A stretch of DNA of 64,000 bases, taken from the NCBI RefSeq assembly GCF_003606365.2, contig NZ_CP031933.2, forward strand, positions 2,542,001-2,606,000, written 5' to 3'. Shown one piece after another: positions 1-7,666 of the stretch. The DNA comes from Companilactobacillus zhachilii. Lineage in GTDB: Bacteria > Bacillota > Bacilli > Lactobacillales > Lactobacillaceae. The notes beneath the pieces were generated by a model, which ran no database searches, was not told where the DNA came from, and worked only from the letters and a program-made list of their open reading frames with translations. Each line of letters opens with the position of its first letter. Within the stretch, counting starts at the first letter, position 1. The position numbers were made by a program, and so were the translations under genes.

Positions 1-622
1 TAATGTCACCTGCTTCTAATAAGTCCATAATTTCCGATAATTCAGGCGGATTGGTACCGACATGAACCATCAATGGTAATCTAGGTTTCAGTTTATTTTG
101 AAATTCTTTAGCCACAACGAGCGGTTTAATGCCATTATCAACCACGACTGACTTACTGATTCGAGCTTTCAAACCAATAATAAAATCTGGATAATCGTTC
201 ACCGCTTGTTGCATCAGGTCAAACTGCAATTGCTCCATATCGCCCAGTTCATCTTGAGCCAAAATACCCGTTCGCGATATATTGATCATCGCATAGATAT
301 TTGTTTTCTTTTCTTGCGTTAGGTCATAAAAATCACCAATATTGTCAGCACCAGTCGAACCAGCATCTATCACGGTTGTAACGCCGTTACGATAGCCAAC
401 TAAATCCGGATCATCATAATAAAGCGATAGTTTTTCATAACAATGAACATGATCATCAATCCAACCAGCTGAAACATAAGATAAGCCCTGCAAATTAATA
501 ACTGAATCAGCTTCAATATTTTCCAACTGTGGTGCGATACGGCTAATTTTTCCATTTTCAATCAGCAACTCTAAAGGCTGGTCGTTAATATCTTTCCCAT
601 TTTTAATGTAGAGACTATTCAA
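1..622 (-). CDS. Amidohydrolase/deacetylase-type metallohydrolase, C-terminus outside the window
   Basis: The N-terminal ~207 residues of an amidohydrolase-superfamily enzyme are present, and the gene runs off the left edge. An HVH metal-binding motif follows strand GWIDD near residue 55, and a lysine in GLKARISK near residue 155 is the likely carbamylated metal bridge. This resembles the EF_0837-like family, whose substrate I cannot assign. The start is TTG: an AGGAG lies 10 bases upstream, and an in-frame TGA just before it excludes a longer protein. It is the last visible gene of the GntR operon and almost abuts mupG, so it probably acts on a metabolite of that pathway (inference). Confidence 0.75.
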   Translation of the reverse strand, partial: MNSLYIKNGKDINDQPLELLIENGKISRIAPQLENIEADSVINLQGLSYVSAGWIDDHVHCYEKLSLYYDDPDLVGYRNGVTTVIDAGSTGADNIGDFYDLTQEKKTNIYAMINISRTGILAQDELGDMEQLQFDLMQQAVNDYPDFIIGLKARISKSVVVDNGIKPLVVAKEFQNKLKPRLPLMVHVGTNPPELSEIMDLLEAGDI

Positions 623-628
623 ATGAAA

Positions 629-1716
629 TCATCTCCTAAAACGGAATTTATCCCATGGGCCAATGTAATCCAAAAGGAACAATTCATCTGCTGAAATTTC
701 GGCGACCTTATTTTTGCGCAAATCAGAATGGTCTTCTAAAACAATCTGCAATTCATTCTTATATTTACCAAATTCGTCATTACCAATTACTACATCACCA
801 CGTTTAAAGGTGTGAGTAGCTGAATTAACAGGATTCTCATCAGCTTTATACTTCTTACGAACCTCCGTTGAACGAATAACCAAATCAGTAATATCACCAC
901 GTCTAACATGTTGGTTATCTAGTAAAATTTCTCGTTCTAATTGCGTAATTTCCGTAGCTAAACTGACGCCAAAGACCATTTGGTAACGATTCAAATCGCC
1001 AAGACGACGTAATTCATCTTCTGAAGCGTAAGCATTCCCGATAATCACACAATCAATCAAGTTTGTTGCAAAAAGATGCTTCGCTTGAATATCGAGTGGT
1101 AGGTCACGATGCATTTCCAAAGTTGGTAATCCATCATTGATATCCCATGGTCCCATCGTACCTGCCTGTGAAGTAACGAACGCTGCCGTTTCAATTCCTT
1201 GTTCTTTAAAACGCATTGAAGAATTAACAAAGAAATCAAGTGGCAACCCAGTACCTCGTTGGGGATAAAAATTATGACAACCATAAATGAAGGGACGATT
1301 GGCCGCATAACTCAAAATATTATCAAGATAGGCCACATCATTACTCATATTTAATTCAATATTCAAAGCTTGGGGATTAAAGGATAAGAGAGCTTCTTTT
1401 TGACCATCAAAACCTTGATCTAAACGAATCGCATCGGCACCTAATTCACTGAAAAAATCTAAATCATCATAAGAAATCCCCAGTTGATCGAAGATATTAG
1501 GGGCAATATCTAACGTTGTCGAAAACCCTAACCTTTAGCAAATTTAATTAAGTCAGTAAACTTTTGGGCAACTTTTTCTTTACCCTCTGAAACTTCTAAC
1601 ATACTCATAAAAATTCTGGTGAATCCATATTGACTAGCAAGTACCAGGTAACGCTTATCTTCATTCACATCACTGTGATCTGGGTAAAGTGAAATACCTA
1701 ACGTCCTCTTGGTCAT
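629..1716 (-). pseudogene. mupG: MupG-like 6-phospho-N-acetylmuramidase (DUF871), frameshifted in this sequence
   Basis: The start (TLGISLYPDHS, then YGFTRIFMSMLE) and the body (ADAIRLDQGFDGQ, LNIELNMSND, FVNSSMRFKEQGIETAAFV) match the MupG/DUF871 family. These enzymes have a TIM barrel plus a C-terminal beta domain and hydrolyse MurNAc-6-phosphate-GlcNAc. The reading frame stops at a TAG around 1528-1530. One extra T near 1530 gives FAKGLGFSTTLDIAP and a continuous protein of about 362 residues, the normal family length. The disruption may therefore be a sequencing error. It follows the tiny membrane protein with an ATGA overlap and belongs to the GntR-controlled operon. Family assignment is firm; substrate is by family knowledge. 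Confidence 0.85.
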
Positions 1717-1976
1717 ATTTTTTTACCTCTTTCCATTTTCTGGAACTCTTTCATGTAGTAATTTGAAATTACGATTGATAGATAGATTGTGCTGAGGATA
1801 ACTAAAATTACGGCAAACTTTAGATAAAAACTAACAATCGCCGTTATTAAAATAATCAACAACGATGTTAAAATTAGTTTTCCCGCTCGAAGATTTTTTA
1901 AAAATTTAGGAATAAAACCTTTTTGGACCAGAATTTGACAGGCGATAAAATAAATAGCTAAAAATAGCAGAAACAT
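1713..1976 (-). CDS. Small membrane protein (87 aa) paired with a PTS EIIC
   Basis: I do not recognise a named family. The 87-residue protein has about three hydrophobic segments (residues 1-17, 33-50 and 54-70) and a basic C-terminus ending GKKI. It starts 8 bases after the EIIC stop, and its own stop overlaps the mupG start in an ATGA, so it is clearly part of the operon. A protein of similar size and topology sits in the same place after the second cellobiose-type EIIC (14318-14596). A role as an accessory of the permease is an inference from position only. Confidence 0.65.
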   Translation of the reverse strand: MFLLFLAIYFIACQILVQKGFIPKFLKNLRAGKLILTSLLIILITAIVSFYLKFAVILVILSTIYLSIVISNYYMKEFQKMERGKKI

Positions 1977-1984
1977 TTTGACAC

Positions 1985-3262
1985 CTATTCCTTTTCTAAT
2001 TGTTGTTTTTCAAAAAGTTTGAAGAATGGATAGTAAATCGCCAAATCGATTAAGTAGTTAACAAAAACTAAAATCATTGCGGCGATACTCCAGTTGGTAC
2101 TACTAAAGGCTCCCAGTGGACTTGGAACAGTGAATGGTAAACGAGCCATCATCATTGGAACGACACCCCAGATAGTCATGAAGTAAGATAAGGTTCCGGT
2201 AACTAATGGAGCCACGATAAATGGAATACCTAAAATTGGATTCATCACAATCGGAGCACCGAAAATAATTGGTTCGTTGATGTTGAAGAGTCCTGGTAAG
2301 ATAGCCAGTTTTCCTAAATCTTTCAAGTAAGCTGACTTAGAGAACATGAACAATGTAACTAAGGCCAAAGTACCACCGGCACCACCGATCCAAAGGAACC
2401 ATTGTAGGAACTGTTCAGTGAAAATAGTTGAAAGTTGATGCGCACTAGTCCCACCAGCAAATTCACTCATATTTTGAGCAATCGACATTTCCCAGAATGG
2501 ACGTGTAATTGGTGCCATAATAGCTGCCCCGTGAATACCTAATGTCCAAAAACCAGTGATCAAGAAGATTGTTAATAATCCACCGAAAAGACTGTTACCT
2601 ACTAAGATTCCCTTCAATGGCATCAAAATCATGCTCAAGAATGTTGAAATGTTGAAGTTTAAAACGTAACGGATAAACCAGAAGAAGATTAAGATAAACG
2701 CTGCCGGAATCAAGGCAACAAATGAATTGGAAACTTCTGGTGGAACCCCTTGAGGCATCTTGATAGTGATATTTTTTTCCTTGAAGAAACGGAATATTTC
2801 AACGGATAAAAGTCCGCAGATGATTGAAGCAAATAGCGATGAAGCACTCAGATTGGCAATGTCGATATAACGCCCGGCAGCAATCACACCTTTGACATCT
2901 TCAGTAACTCGAATTGGTGCAGCTGTGGAAACGAAGAAAGCTAAAACTGCTAAAACTCCATTACTTAATTTATCTAATTTGTAACTTTCAGCTAGTGACG
3001 ATGCGATACCAAAAGTTGCGTATAAGGCCAAAATACCAACGGTATAACGAAATGGCACATCAAGAATTTCCTTATATGGCAACAATGCATCAGCCCATGC
3101 TTGAATTGGGGGGTTATTGATCAAAGTGAAAAATGAACCAACGATGGTCAGTGGCAAAGTTGAAATAACTCCCTTTCTAATGGCCGTCATATGTCGTTGC
3201 GTTCCTACTTTGTTAGCAACAGGCAAAATTTTGGCGTTCAAAAAATTAATAAAATTATCCAT
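1985..3262 (-). CDS. PTS EIIC permease, lactose/cellobiose family
   Basis: A 425-residue membrane permease of the EIIC lactose/cellobiose family, with the typical opening FLNAKILPVANKVGTQRHM and the conserved NINEPIIFGAPIVMNPILG segment near the substrate site. It would import a beta-linked sugar with phosphorylation. No EIIA or EIIB is encoded beside it, so these must come from elsewhere, possibly the 13.9-16.2 kb operon. I chose the ATG of MDNFINF because AAAGGAGGG lies 8 bases upstream; the longer frame would start without one. It is the first gene of the operon, downstream of a CATAAC...GTTATG operator and a cre-like site. With MupG it suggests MurNAc-GlcNAc uptake (inference). Confidence 0.85.
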   Translation of the reverse strand: MDNFINFLNAKILPVANKVGTQRHMTAIRKGVISTLPLTIVGSFFTLINNPPIQAWADALLPYKEILDVPFRYTVGILALYATFGIASSLAESYKLDKLSNGVLAVLAFFVSTAAPIRVTEDVKGVIAAGRYIDIANLSASSLFASIICGLLSVEIFRFFKEKNITIKMPQGVPPEVSNSFVALIPAAFILIFFWFIRYVLNFNISTFLSMILMPLKGILVGNSLFGGLLTIFLITGFWTLGIHGAAIMAPITRPFWEMSIAQNMSEFAGGTSAHQLSTIFTEQFLQWFLWIGGAGGTLALVTLFMFSKSAYLKDLGKLAILPGLFNINEPIIFGAPIVMNPILGIPFIVAPLVTGTLSYFMTIWGVVPMMMARLPFTVPSPLGAFSSTNWSIAAMILVFVNYLIDLAIYYPFFKLFEKQQLEKE

Positions 3263-3292
3263 GTAGTAGTACCCTCCTTTTTTCGAAATCAT

Positions 3293-3312
3293 CATAACAT
3301 TATAACGTTATG
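3293..3312. promoter_or_regulatory. Putative GntR operator in front of the EIIC-mupG operon
   Basis: An inverted repeat CATAAC-N8-GTTATG containing the perfect palindrome ATAACGTTAT lies between gntR and EIIC. A related TTATAACGTATAA lies directly upstream of gntR, so both promoters probably carry sites for the same regulator. Confidence 0.5.
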
Positions 3313-3313
3313 A

Positions 3314-3327
3314 TGTAAACGCTTAAA
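3314..3327 (-). promoter_or_regulatory. cre-like site upstream of EIIC
   Basis: TGTAAACGCTTAAA is close to the CcpA consensus TGWAANCGNTNWCA (one core mismatch). It sits next to the GntR-type palindrome, so carbon catabolite control of the operon is likely. Confidence 0.4.
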
Positions 3328-3337
3328 TAAAAGCCAG

Positions 3338-4033
3338 CTAGATTTCATATTCAATTTTATATGGCATTTTATCACTATCGTATATAGATTCAGTATATTC
3401 AATCAAGTTGCCTTTATTATCAAAACCACGGCGAATTCTCTTCAAAGCTAAGTTATCAGTTTTAGCTAAGAGTTTTTTATCGTCGTCATTTAAATTGATG
3501 GCACTAAACTCATCTTTAAAACTATTAATTTCCTGACCACTGTCCCTAAGAAACTTGTACAAAGATTGATTTTTCAAATCCTGTATTCCCTTGGGTGCTT
3601 CAACATTGGGCAAATAATGGTTCACAATAATAAACGGCTTATTATCCAAAGAATATAAGCGTTTGATATAAACAATCTTTTGATTTCCAAATTCAGCGGC
3701 TATCGGAGTATCCTTAGCAGCAACATTAGTAACTTCAAGCACCTGTTTCGTTAATTGATCATTCTCACGAACAATTGTCGAATAGGACTTAGCTTTGGAA
3801 AGTTTATTGAACAGGTGATTGCTGACAACTCGTGTTCCAATTCCACTTTTCTTCTTCAAATAACCTTCAGCAACTAGTTGTTCAACGGCTTTTCGAACCG
3901 TGATTTTACTGACGGAATATTTTTTTTCAAGGTCATTTTCAGTGGGGATTAGGCTATCTAATTCATAAACGCCGGATAGGATATTTTTCTTAATATCGTC
4001 CGCTACTTTTTGATACAAAATTTCTACAACCAT
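3338..4033 (-). CDS. GntR/HutC-family transcriptional regulator (UTRA domain)
   Basis: A 231-residue repressor-type protein. The N-terminal winged helix-turn-helix (residues ~3-70) includes LEKKYSVSKITVRKAVEQL, followed by the GYLKKKSGIGTRV hinge typical of GntR. Residues ~85-230 form a UTRA effector domain that usually binds a phosphosugar. The start used is the ATG of MVVEILYQK, which has GGAG nine bases upstream; an ATG five codons earlier lacks a site. It lies head-to-tail upstream of the EIIC-mupG operon, and both promoters carry ATAACGTTAT-like palindromes, so autoregulation and control of that operon are likely. Confidence 0.85.
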   Translation of the reverse strand: MVVEILYQKVADDIKKNILSGVYELDSLIPTENDLEKKYSVSKITVRKAVEQLVAEGYLKKKSGIGTRVVSNHLFNKLSKAKSYSTIVRENDQLTKQVLEVTNVAAKDTPIAAEFGNQKIVYIKRLYSLDNKPFIIVNHYLPNVEAPKGIQDLKNQSLYKFLRDSGQEINSFKDEFSAINLNDDDKKLLAKTDNLALKRIRRGFDNKGNLIEYTESIYDSDKMPYKIEYEI

Positions 4034-4057
4034 AAGCGAATTCTCCATTTAATTTAG

Positions 4058-4070
4058 TTATAACGTATAA
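4058..4070. promoter_or_regulatory. Putative GntR operator upstream of gntR
   Basis: TTATAACGTATAA is an almost perfect palindrome (arms TTATA/TATAA) about 25 bases before the gntR start. It resembles the palindrome in front of the EIIC operon. Confidence 0.45.
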
Positions 4071-4071
4071 T

Positions 4072-4260
4072 GTCGTCTCCAGAGTCGGACAGTGGTCACT
4101 GGCAGTGCGGAACGGCCCGAGCCAAGGTCTCGGGCCTCGGTTGAAGCCTTGCAAGTTCGGCAAGTCTTCAACTCGCCCGGTGCTGTAAGAACGACAAAAC
4201 CAGTCGTCCTAACACCACTTTCACTGCCAGTAACCACTGTCCGACTCTTCCGACTAGTTC
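4072..4260 (-). ncRNA. Structured multibranch RNA element, copy A
   Basis: A GC-rich 189-base island in an AT-rich gap. The ends (4081-4107 and 4222-4248) form a 27-bp helix. Read on the minus strand, its only non-Watson-Crick pair is a U-G wobble; on the plus strand it would be a C-A mismatch. Three hairpins lie inside: 4179-4216, 4140-4172 and 4114-4136 (GGCCCGAG/CTCGGGCC). The minus-strand ends ACTAGTCGGA and GGAGACGAC recur at the two other copies. It lies upstream of gntR on the same strand, so it could be a leader, but the other copies sit in unrelated contexts. Family unknown to me. Confidence 0.7.
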
Positions 4261-4489
4261 TTTATTAATTTAAGAACATCTTGATAATTCAAATATTTTT
4301 AACAATTTTGACTCTATCTCTATAAGACTTTATAGAAATTTATCAAACTAATTTGAAGTCAGGCTAGTCATTTTTAGAAAACTTAAAAATAATAATTTAA
4401 TCAAGCCATACGTTATTTATATATATTATAGTATTACTTATATTAACAGAATTGGTTATTTATGTAAGCGAATAACAAAAAATTAAACA

Positions 4490-4530
4490 AAAAGACGTGA
4501 ATCAATAATTAAAATGAATTCACGTCTTTT
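4490..4530. terminator. Bidirectional intrinsic terminator after the LytTR/DUF3021 operon
   Basis: A 13-bp stem AAAAGACGTGAAT/ATTCACGTCTTTT with a 15-base loop and T/A runs on both sides. It lies just after the DUF3021 gene on the minus strand. Between it and element copy A (4261-4489) I see only AT-rich sequence. Confidence 0.8.
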
Positions 4531-4563
4531 TGCTTAATTTTTAACTAGACCACTTAGGTTATT

Positions 4564-4962
4564 TTACTTTGATTTTCTTTTACGGAGAGCTGCGTTCATT
4601 TTTTTCGTATTTATTACATCGGCAAAATATAGCATCACCCACACGATTACATATACTATTCCAACTGTAATTATAAATGACGGAACCTGACTTGTTTCAA
4701 GGTGCTTCATCCACCCTCCAAAATAAGCCATTGCTCCGACAATCAACACCGTAAAACAAAAATGAATCAGTAATCTTAATGGGAAATTCAACCACTCTTT
4801 TTCAAAGATCATCGACACTAATCCAATTAGACCACTGAAGAAAAATAATGATAAAACTGCTTGGGGTTGCACCAGCATACCTCCGCTGAACAGTAAGATA
4901 GCCAGGAAACTAAATGATCCCAATAATACTCCAATTGCAAAATATTTAATTACTTTAGCCAT
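4564..4962 (-). CDS. DUF3021 membrane protein, partner of a LytTR regulator
   Basis: A 132-residue protein with four evident transmembrane segments (about residues 7-27, 33-53, 62-84 and 94-115) and a basic tail ending RKRKSK, matching the DUF3021 family. In streptococcal LytTR regulatory systems (HdrRM, BrsRM) the membrane protein sits beside a LytTR DNA-binding protein and restrains it. The same arrangement is seen here: the gene follows the LytTR gene by 10 bases and has GAGGTG before its ATG. The functional analogy is an inference; the signal sensed is unknown. It is the last gene of the operon. Confidence 0.8.
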   Translation of the reverse strand: MAKVIKYFAIGVLLGSFSFLAILLFSGGMLVQPQAVLSLFFFSGLIGLVSMIFEKEWLNFPLRLLIHFCFTVLIVGAMAYFGGWMKHLETSQVPSFIITVGIVYVIVWVMLYFADVINTKKMNAALRKRKSK

Positions 4963-4972
4963 AATTCACACC

Positions 4973-5425
4973 TCACATCCCCAACTGTTTTTTCAAATCA
5001 CTTAAATATTTACGACTAACGCTAAACTTCAAATCATCAGTTAAAAAAGCTGTCATATTGCCTGAAAAGGCTGCTTCTAATGAATCCAAATGGTTTAAAT
5101 TGATAACAGTATTTTTAGAGATTTGAACAAAGTTACCGTCATTGATTCGTTCAGCCATTTTCTTTAATTGTCCACGCAATTGATAATTTCTTTCGTGTGT
5201 ATAAATCGTCAATTCGTTGTCCAACACTTCAATCGCAATAATCTGGTCAATTTGAACCATAACTACCCGATCATCTACTGACAAAGGCACTGCTGAAAAT
5301 TTGGCATTCAACTCTTCCAATTTTCGCATTAATTCTTGGACTTCATCAGAAAAATTAGCTGCCTTAATTGTGACATCAATTTCATGTTTAGGAATTTTAT
5401 CATCTTGATTGAAGTTTATTTTCAT
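4973..5425 (-). CDS. LytTR-family DNA-binding regulator
   Basis: A 150-residue protein with a C-terminal LytTR domain (residues ~50-150) containing ERNYQLRGQLKKMAERI and FVQISKNTVINLNHL, the typical DNA-contacting core. There is no receiver domain, so it is not a two-component response regulator. The N-terminal ~45 residues are predicted helical. It sits between an ABC permease and a DUF3021 membrane protein in one minus-strand operon. It probably controls that operon, being held inactive by the DUF3021 protein (known for related streptococcal systems, inferred here). Confidence 0.85.
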   Translation of the reverse strand: MKINFNQDDKIPKHEIDVTIKAANFSDEVQELMRKLEELNAKFSAVPLSVDDRVVMVQIDQIIAIEVLDNELTIYTHERNYQLRGQLKKMAERINDGNFVQISKNTVINLNHLDSLEAAFSGNMTAFLTDDLKFSVSRKYLSDLKKQLGM

Positions 5426-5443
5426 ATTTAAGTCCCCTTAAAA

Positions 5444-6316
5444 TCACACTTTACTAATAACTACCCGTCGACTGAAATTGGAAATCAAAATGGCAAGTAG
5501 ACTAATTACTACAGCAAATCCGGCAATTATCAAAACATCTTGTTGAATCGTTAACACCTGACTACCAAATTTAACGCTAATACCCATTGTCTCCTTAAAT
5601 TCAGTACTGATGGCAGTGGGTAAATTTTTAAACGACTGGTGTAACTGTGATTTCATCAAAACATCACGATACATGGCCGTGTTATACAGAGCTGGTGTAT
5701 ATTTCATAACTTCTTGAACAGCTTTTGGTAGAACACCGATTGGCATATAAACGCCAGCCAAGAAACCCGATGCAGTTCCAACAATGGTTCCGACCTTACC
5801 TAAAGTATCAACTTTTTTAACAAATGATAACAGTAATAAGTTAAAAAGTGTCCAAATAAAACTACTTAAAATGGCGATCCCTACAACTTGAGGCAAAATT
5901 GCAATACTTAGATTGCTTTTGTCTACTATCATAAAGTAGACTCCCATCATCAAATACATAACTAACTGCATAATGACACCAACAATCATAGCTGTAATTA
6001 AATACGAAAACTGAATTCCTAGAAAACTAACATCAGTTAAACTAAGATCCGCCAAAACATTACTTTCTCGATCTTGAACCATCAAACTTAAACTGCTCAA
6101 AGTTGTCGTAATAGCGGTAACGGTCATCGTTCCACCAATCAACCAAGAATCAAGCAATAATTTAGTATCGGGAACACTATTCCAACTTTGAATCATATTT
6201 TGACTTAAAAAAATTAAGTATAAAACAAACGAAATCATCGCTCCCATTAAGGAGAAGAAAATTCCACTTTTGTCAGAAAAATAAATTTTGAGATTGCGAG
6301 TAATTAAACCTTTCAT
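5444..6316 (-). CDS. ABC-2 type transporter permease
   Basis: A 290-residue integral membrane protein with an N-terminal helix, a loop, and about five further helices. The FLAGVYMPIGVLPKAVQEVMKYTPALYNTAMYRD region is typical of ABC-2 export permeases for drugs or peptides. The ATP-binding gene lies 2 bases upstream on the same strand, so the pair forms one exporter. Substrate unknown; homologous cassettes with LytTR control are often linked to bacteriocin, envelope or antibiotic stress. Confidence 0.8.
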   Translation of the reverse strand: MKGLITRNLKIYFSDKSGIFFSLMGAMISFVLYLIFLSQNMIQSWNSVPDTKLLLDSWLIGGTMTVTAITTTLSSLSLMVQDRESNVLADLSLTDVSFLGIQFSYLITAMIVGVIMQLVMYLMMGVYFMIVDKSNLSIAILPQVVGIAILSSFIWTLFNLLLLSFVKKVDTLGKVGTIVGTASGFLAGVYMPIGVLPKAVQEVMKYTPALYNTAMYRDVLMKSQLHQSFKNLPTAISTEFKETMGISVKFGSQVLTIQQDVLIIAGFAVVISLLAILISNFSRRVVISKV

Positions 6317-6318
6317 AA

Positions 6319-7152
6319 TTAACGAATCTCCTTTCCCGTTAAATTCATAAACACATCATCCATCGTGCCGGGGCGATATTCGAAATCATTAATATCTGCA
6401 GCTTGTTCAGATAAAATTTTGATTGCTTCATCCTTATTAGCTAATTCCATCATTTTCGTTTCACCCGTAGTGTAAGTTAGTTGCAAAATATTTTTCGTAT
6501 ATTTCTTTTGTAAGCCCGCTACCGTATCTTCAGCAATCAATTTTCCTTGATCAATGATGTAAATATAATCGGCGTTTTGTGATTCTTCCAAATAATGCGT
6601 CGTAAAAACAATTGTTAAACCAGTTTCTTTACGTAATTGATCCAAAATCTCCCAAATTTTCGTTCTCGTTTGAATATCCAAACCTGTCGATGGTTCATCT
6701 AAAAACAATAGTTTGGGACCACTGATCAAAGCACGAGCTATATCTACACGACGCTTTTGTCCACCAGAAAGACTGGCATATTTTTGTTTCCAAATACTAT
6801 TTAACTCAAATTTATCGACCAGAGCTTGGACATTGCCTGATTGAGAATACATCTTGGCGCGCAACATAACATTATCTTTAACCGTTAACTTGCTATCCAA
6901 AACGCTATTTTGAAAAACGACACCAATTTTCGAACGATAATTCCGAATATTGGTGCTATTTTCTCCAAAAATAATTTGACCGCTCGTTGGCTGAAGTACG
7001 CCAATCAACATATTAATCGTCGTCGATTTACCGGCTCCATTCGGACCTAGCAAGGCCACCATCTTACCTTGGTTAATTGTTAAAGAAATTCTATCGACGG
7101 CTGTGTGATTACCGAATTTTTTAGTTAAGGCTGTTGTCTGTAATAATTTCAT
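6319..7152 (-). CDS. ABC transporter ATP-binding protein
   Basis: A 277-residue ATPase with Walker A GPNGAGKST (residues ~36-44), signature LSGGQKRR, Walker B LLFLDEPSTGLD and switch histidine in TTHYLEE. The C-terminal ~60 residues form a small extra domain of the type seen in DrrA/CcmA-like exporters. It is the first gene of the four-gene operon, with AAAGGAG 8 bases before the ATG. It energises the adjacent ABC-2 permease. The substrate cannot be told from sequence. Confidence 0.9.
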   Translation of the reverse strand: MKLLQTTALTKKFGNHTAVDRISLTINQGKMVALLGPNGAGKSTTINMLIGVLQPTSGQIIFGENSTNIRNYRSKIGVVFQNSVLDSKLTVKDNVMLRAKMYSQSGNVQALVDKFELNSIWKQKYASLSGGQKRRVDIARALISGPKLLFLDEPSTGLDIQTRTKIWEILDQLRKETGLTIVFTTHYLEESQNADYIYIIDQGKLIAEDTVAGLQKKYTKNILQLTYTTGETKMMELANKDEAIKILSEQAADINDFEYRPGTMDDVFMNLTGKEIR

Positions 7153-7666
7153 AAAGGTCAGCTCCTTTTAATTTATGACCCTTATTTTAGGCAAAAGCCT
7201 CTATTTGTATTCAAAATTTCAATAAGTGGTGGATATTGGTTGTTTAGTGGTCAATTTTGGCAATTAAAAATGGATTCAATATTATCTTTAAATACACAGC
7301 GCAGGCAACTAAATGACAATAGAATACTTCTATTGTCATCGGCTTCCAAATAAAATGTGCCGTACATATAATTCTACGGGATAGAATTTTTTCCATTCTA
7401 GATAAGTTATCCAATTGCGTATAAAAAAAGGACCAATCATCTGCTTGGACCTCGAAATAGAAATCTTGACCATCCACTTAAAAGAGCATCGCTTATCTGC
7501 GCATAAAAAAAACACCTCATTAAGAGATGTTTTTAAATCCAAAATCATTCATCAATACGATTTGGCAAAGAAAACATAGTTCATTTCATTCTAGTTGAAT
7601 AATATTCTCTGAACTAAGCAAAAACTCCTAGCGCAGGAAGGATAATATTCTCATCTTAAATAAACA
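7153..7666. other. Intergenic region with no supported gene
   Basis: It holds the terminator of the UlaA operon, a perfect 12-bp inverted repeat at 7313-7339 (ATGACAATAGAA, 3-base loop), and the palindrome AGGCAAAAGCCT near 7190, close to the ABC promoter. A minus-strand frame starting with GTG at 7477 could encode about 77 residues (VDGQDFYFEVQADDWSFFYT...), but it has no clear ribosome binding site and no family I recognise. It may be a decayed gene. Confidence 0.4.
7505..7534 (-). terminator. Intrinsic terminator of the UlaA-aldolase-kinase operon
   Basis: On the minus strand, AACATCTC-TTAAT-GAGGTGTT is followed by a run of eight T. It lies about 130 bases after the EIIC stop. Confidence 0.7.

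Noticed and set aside
1510..1540. Programmed ribosomal frameshift in mupG
   Set aside because: No slippery heptamer or downstream structure at AAAGGTTAGG, and the same type of break occurs at seven unrelated sites.
2914..3120. Plus-strand frame opposite EIIC
   Set aside because: Antisense shadow of the permease; no ribosome binding site and no protein features.
4072..4260. Ordinary rho-independent terminator pair
   Set aside because: No T-run at either end, three internal hairpins, and two structural homologues elsewhere with conserved flanks.
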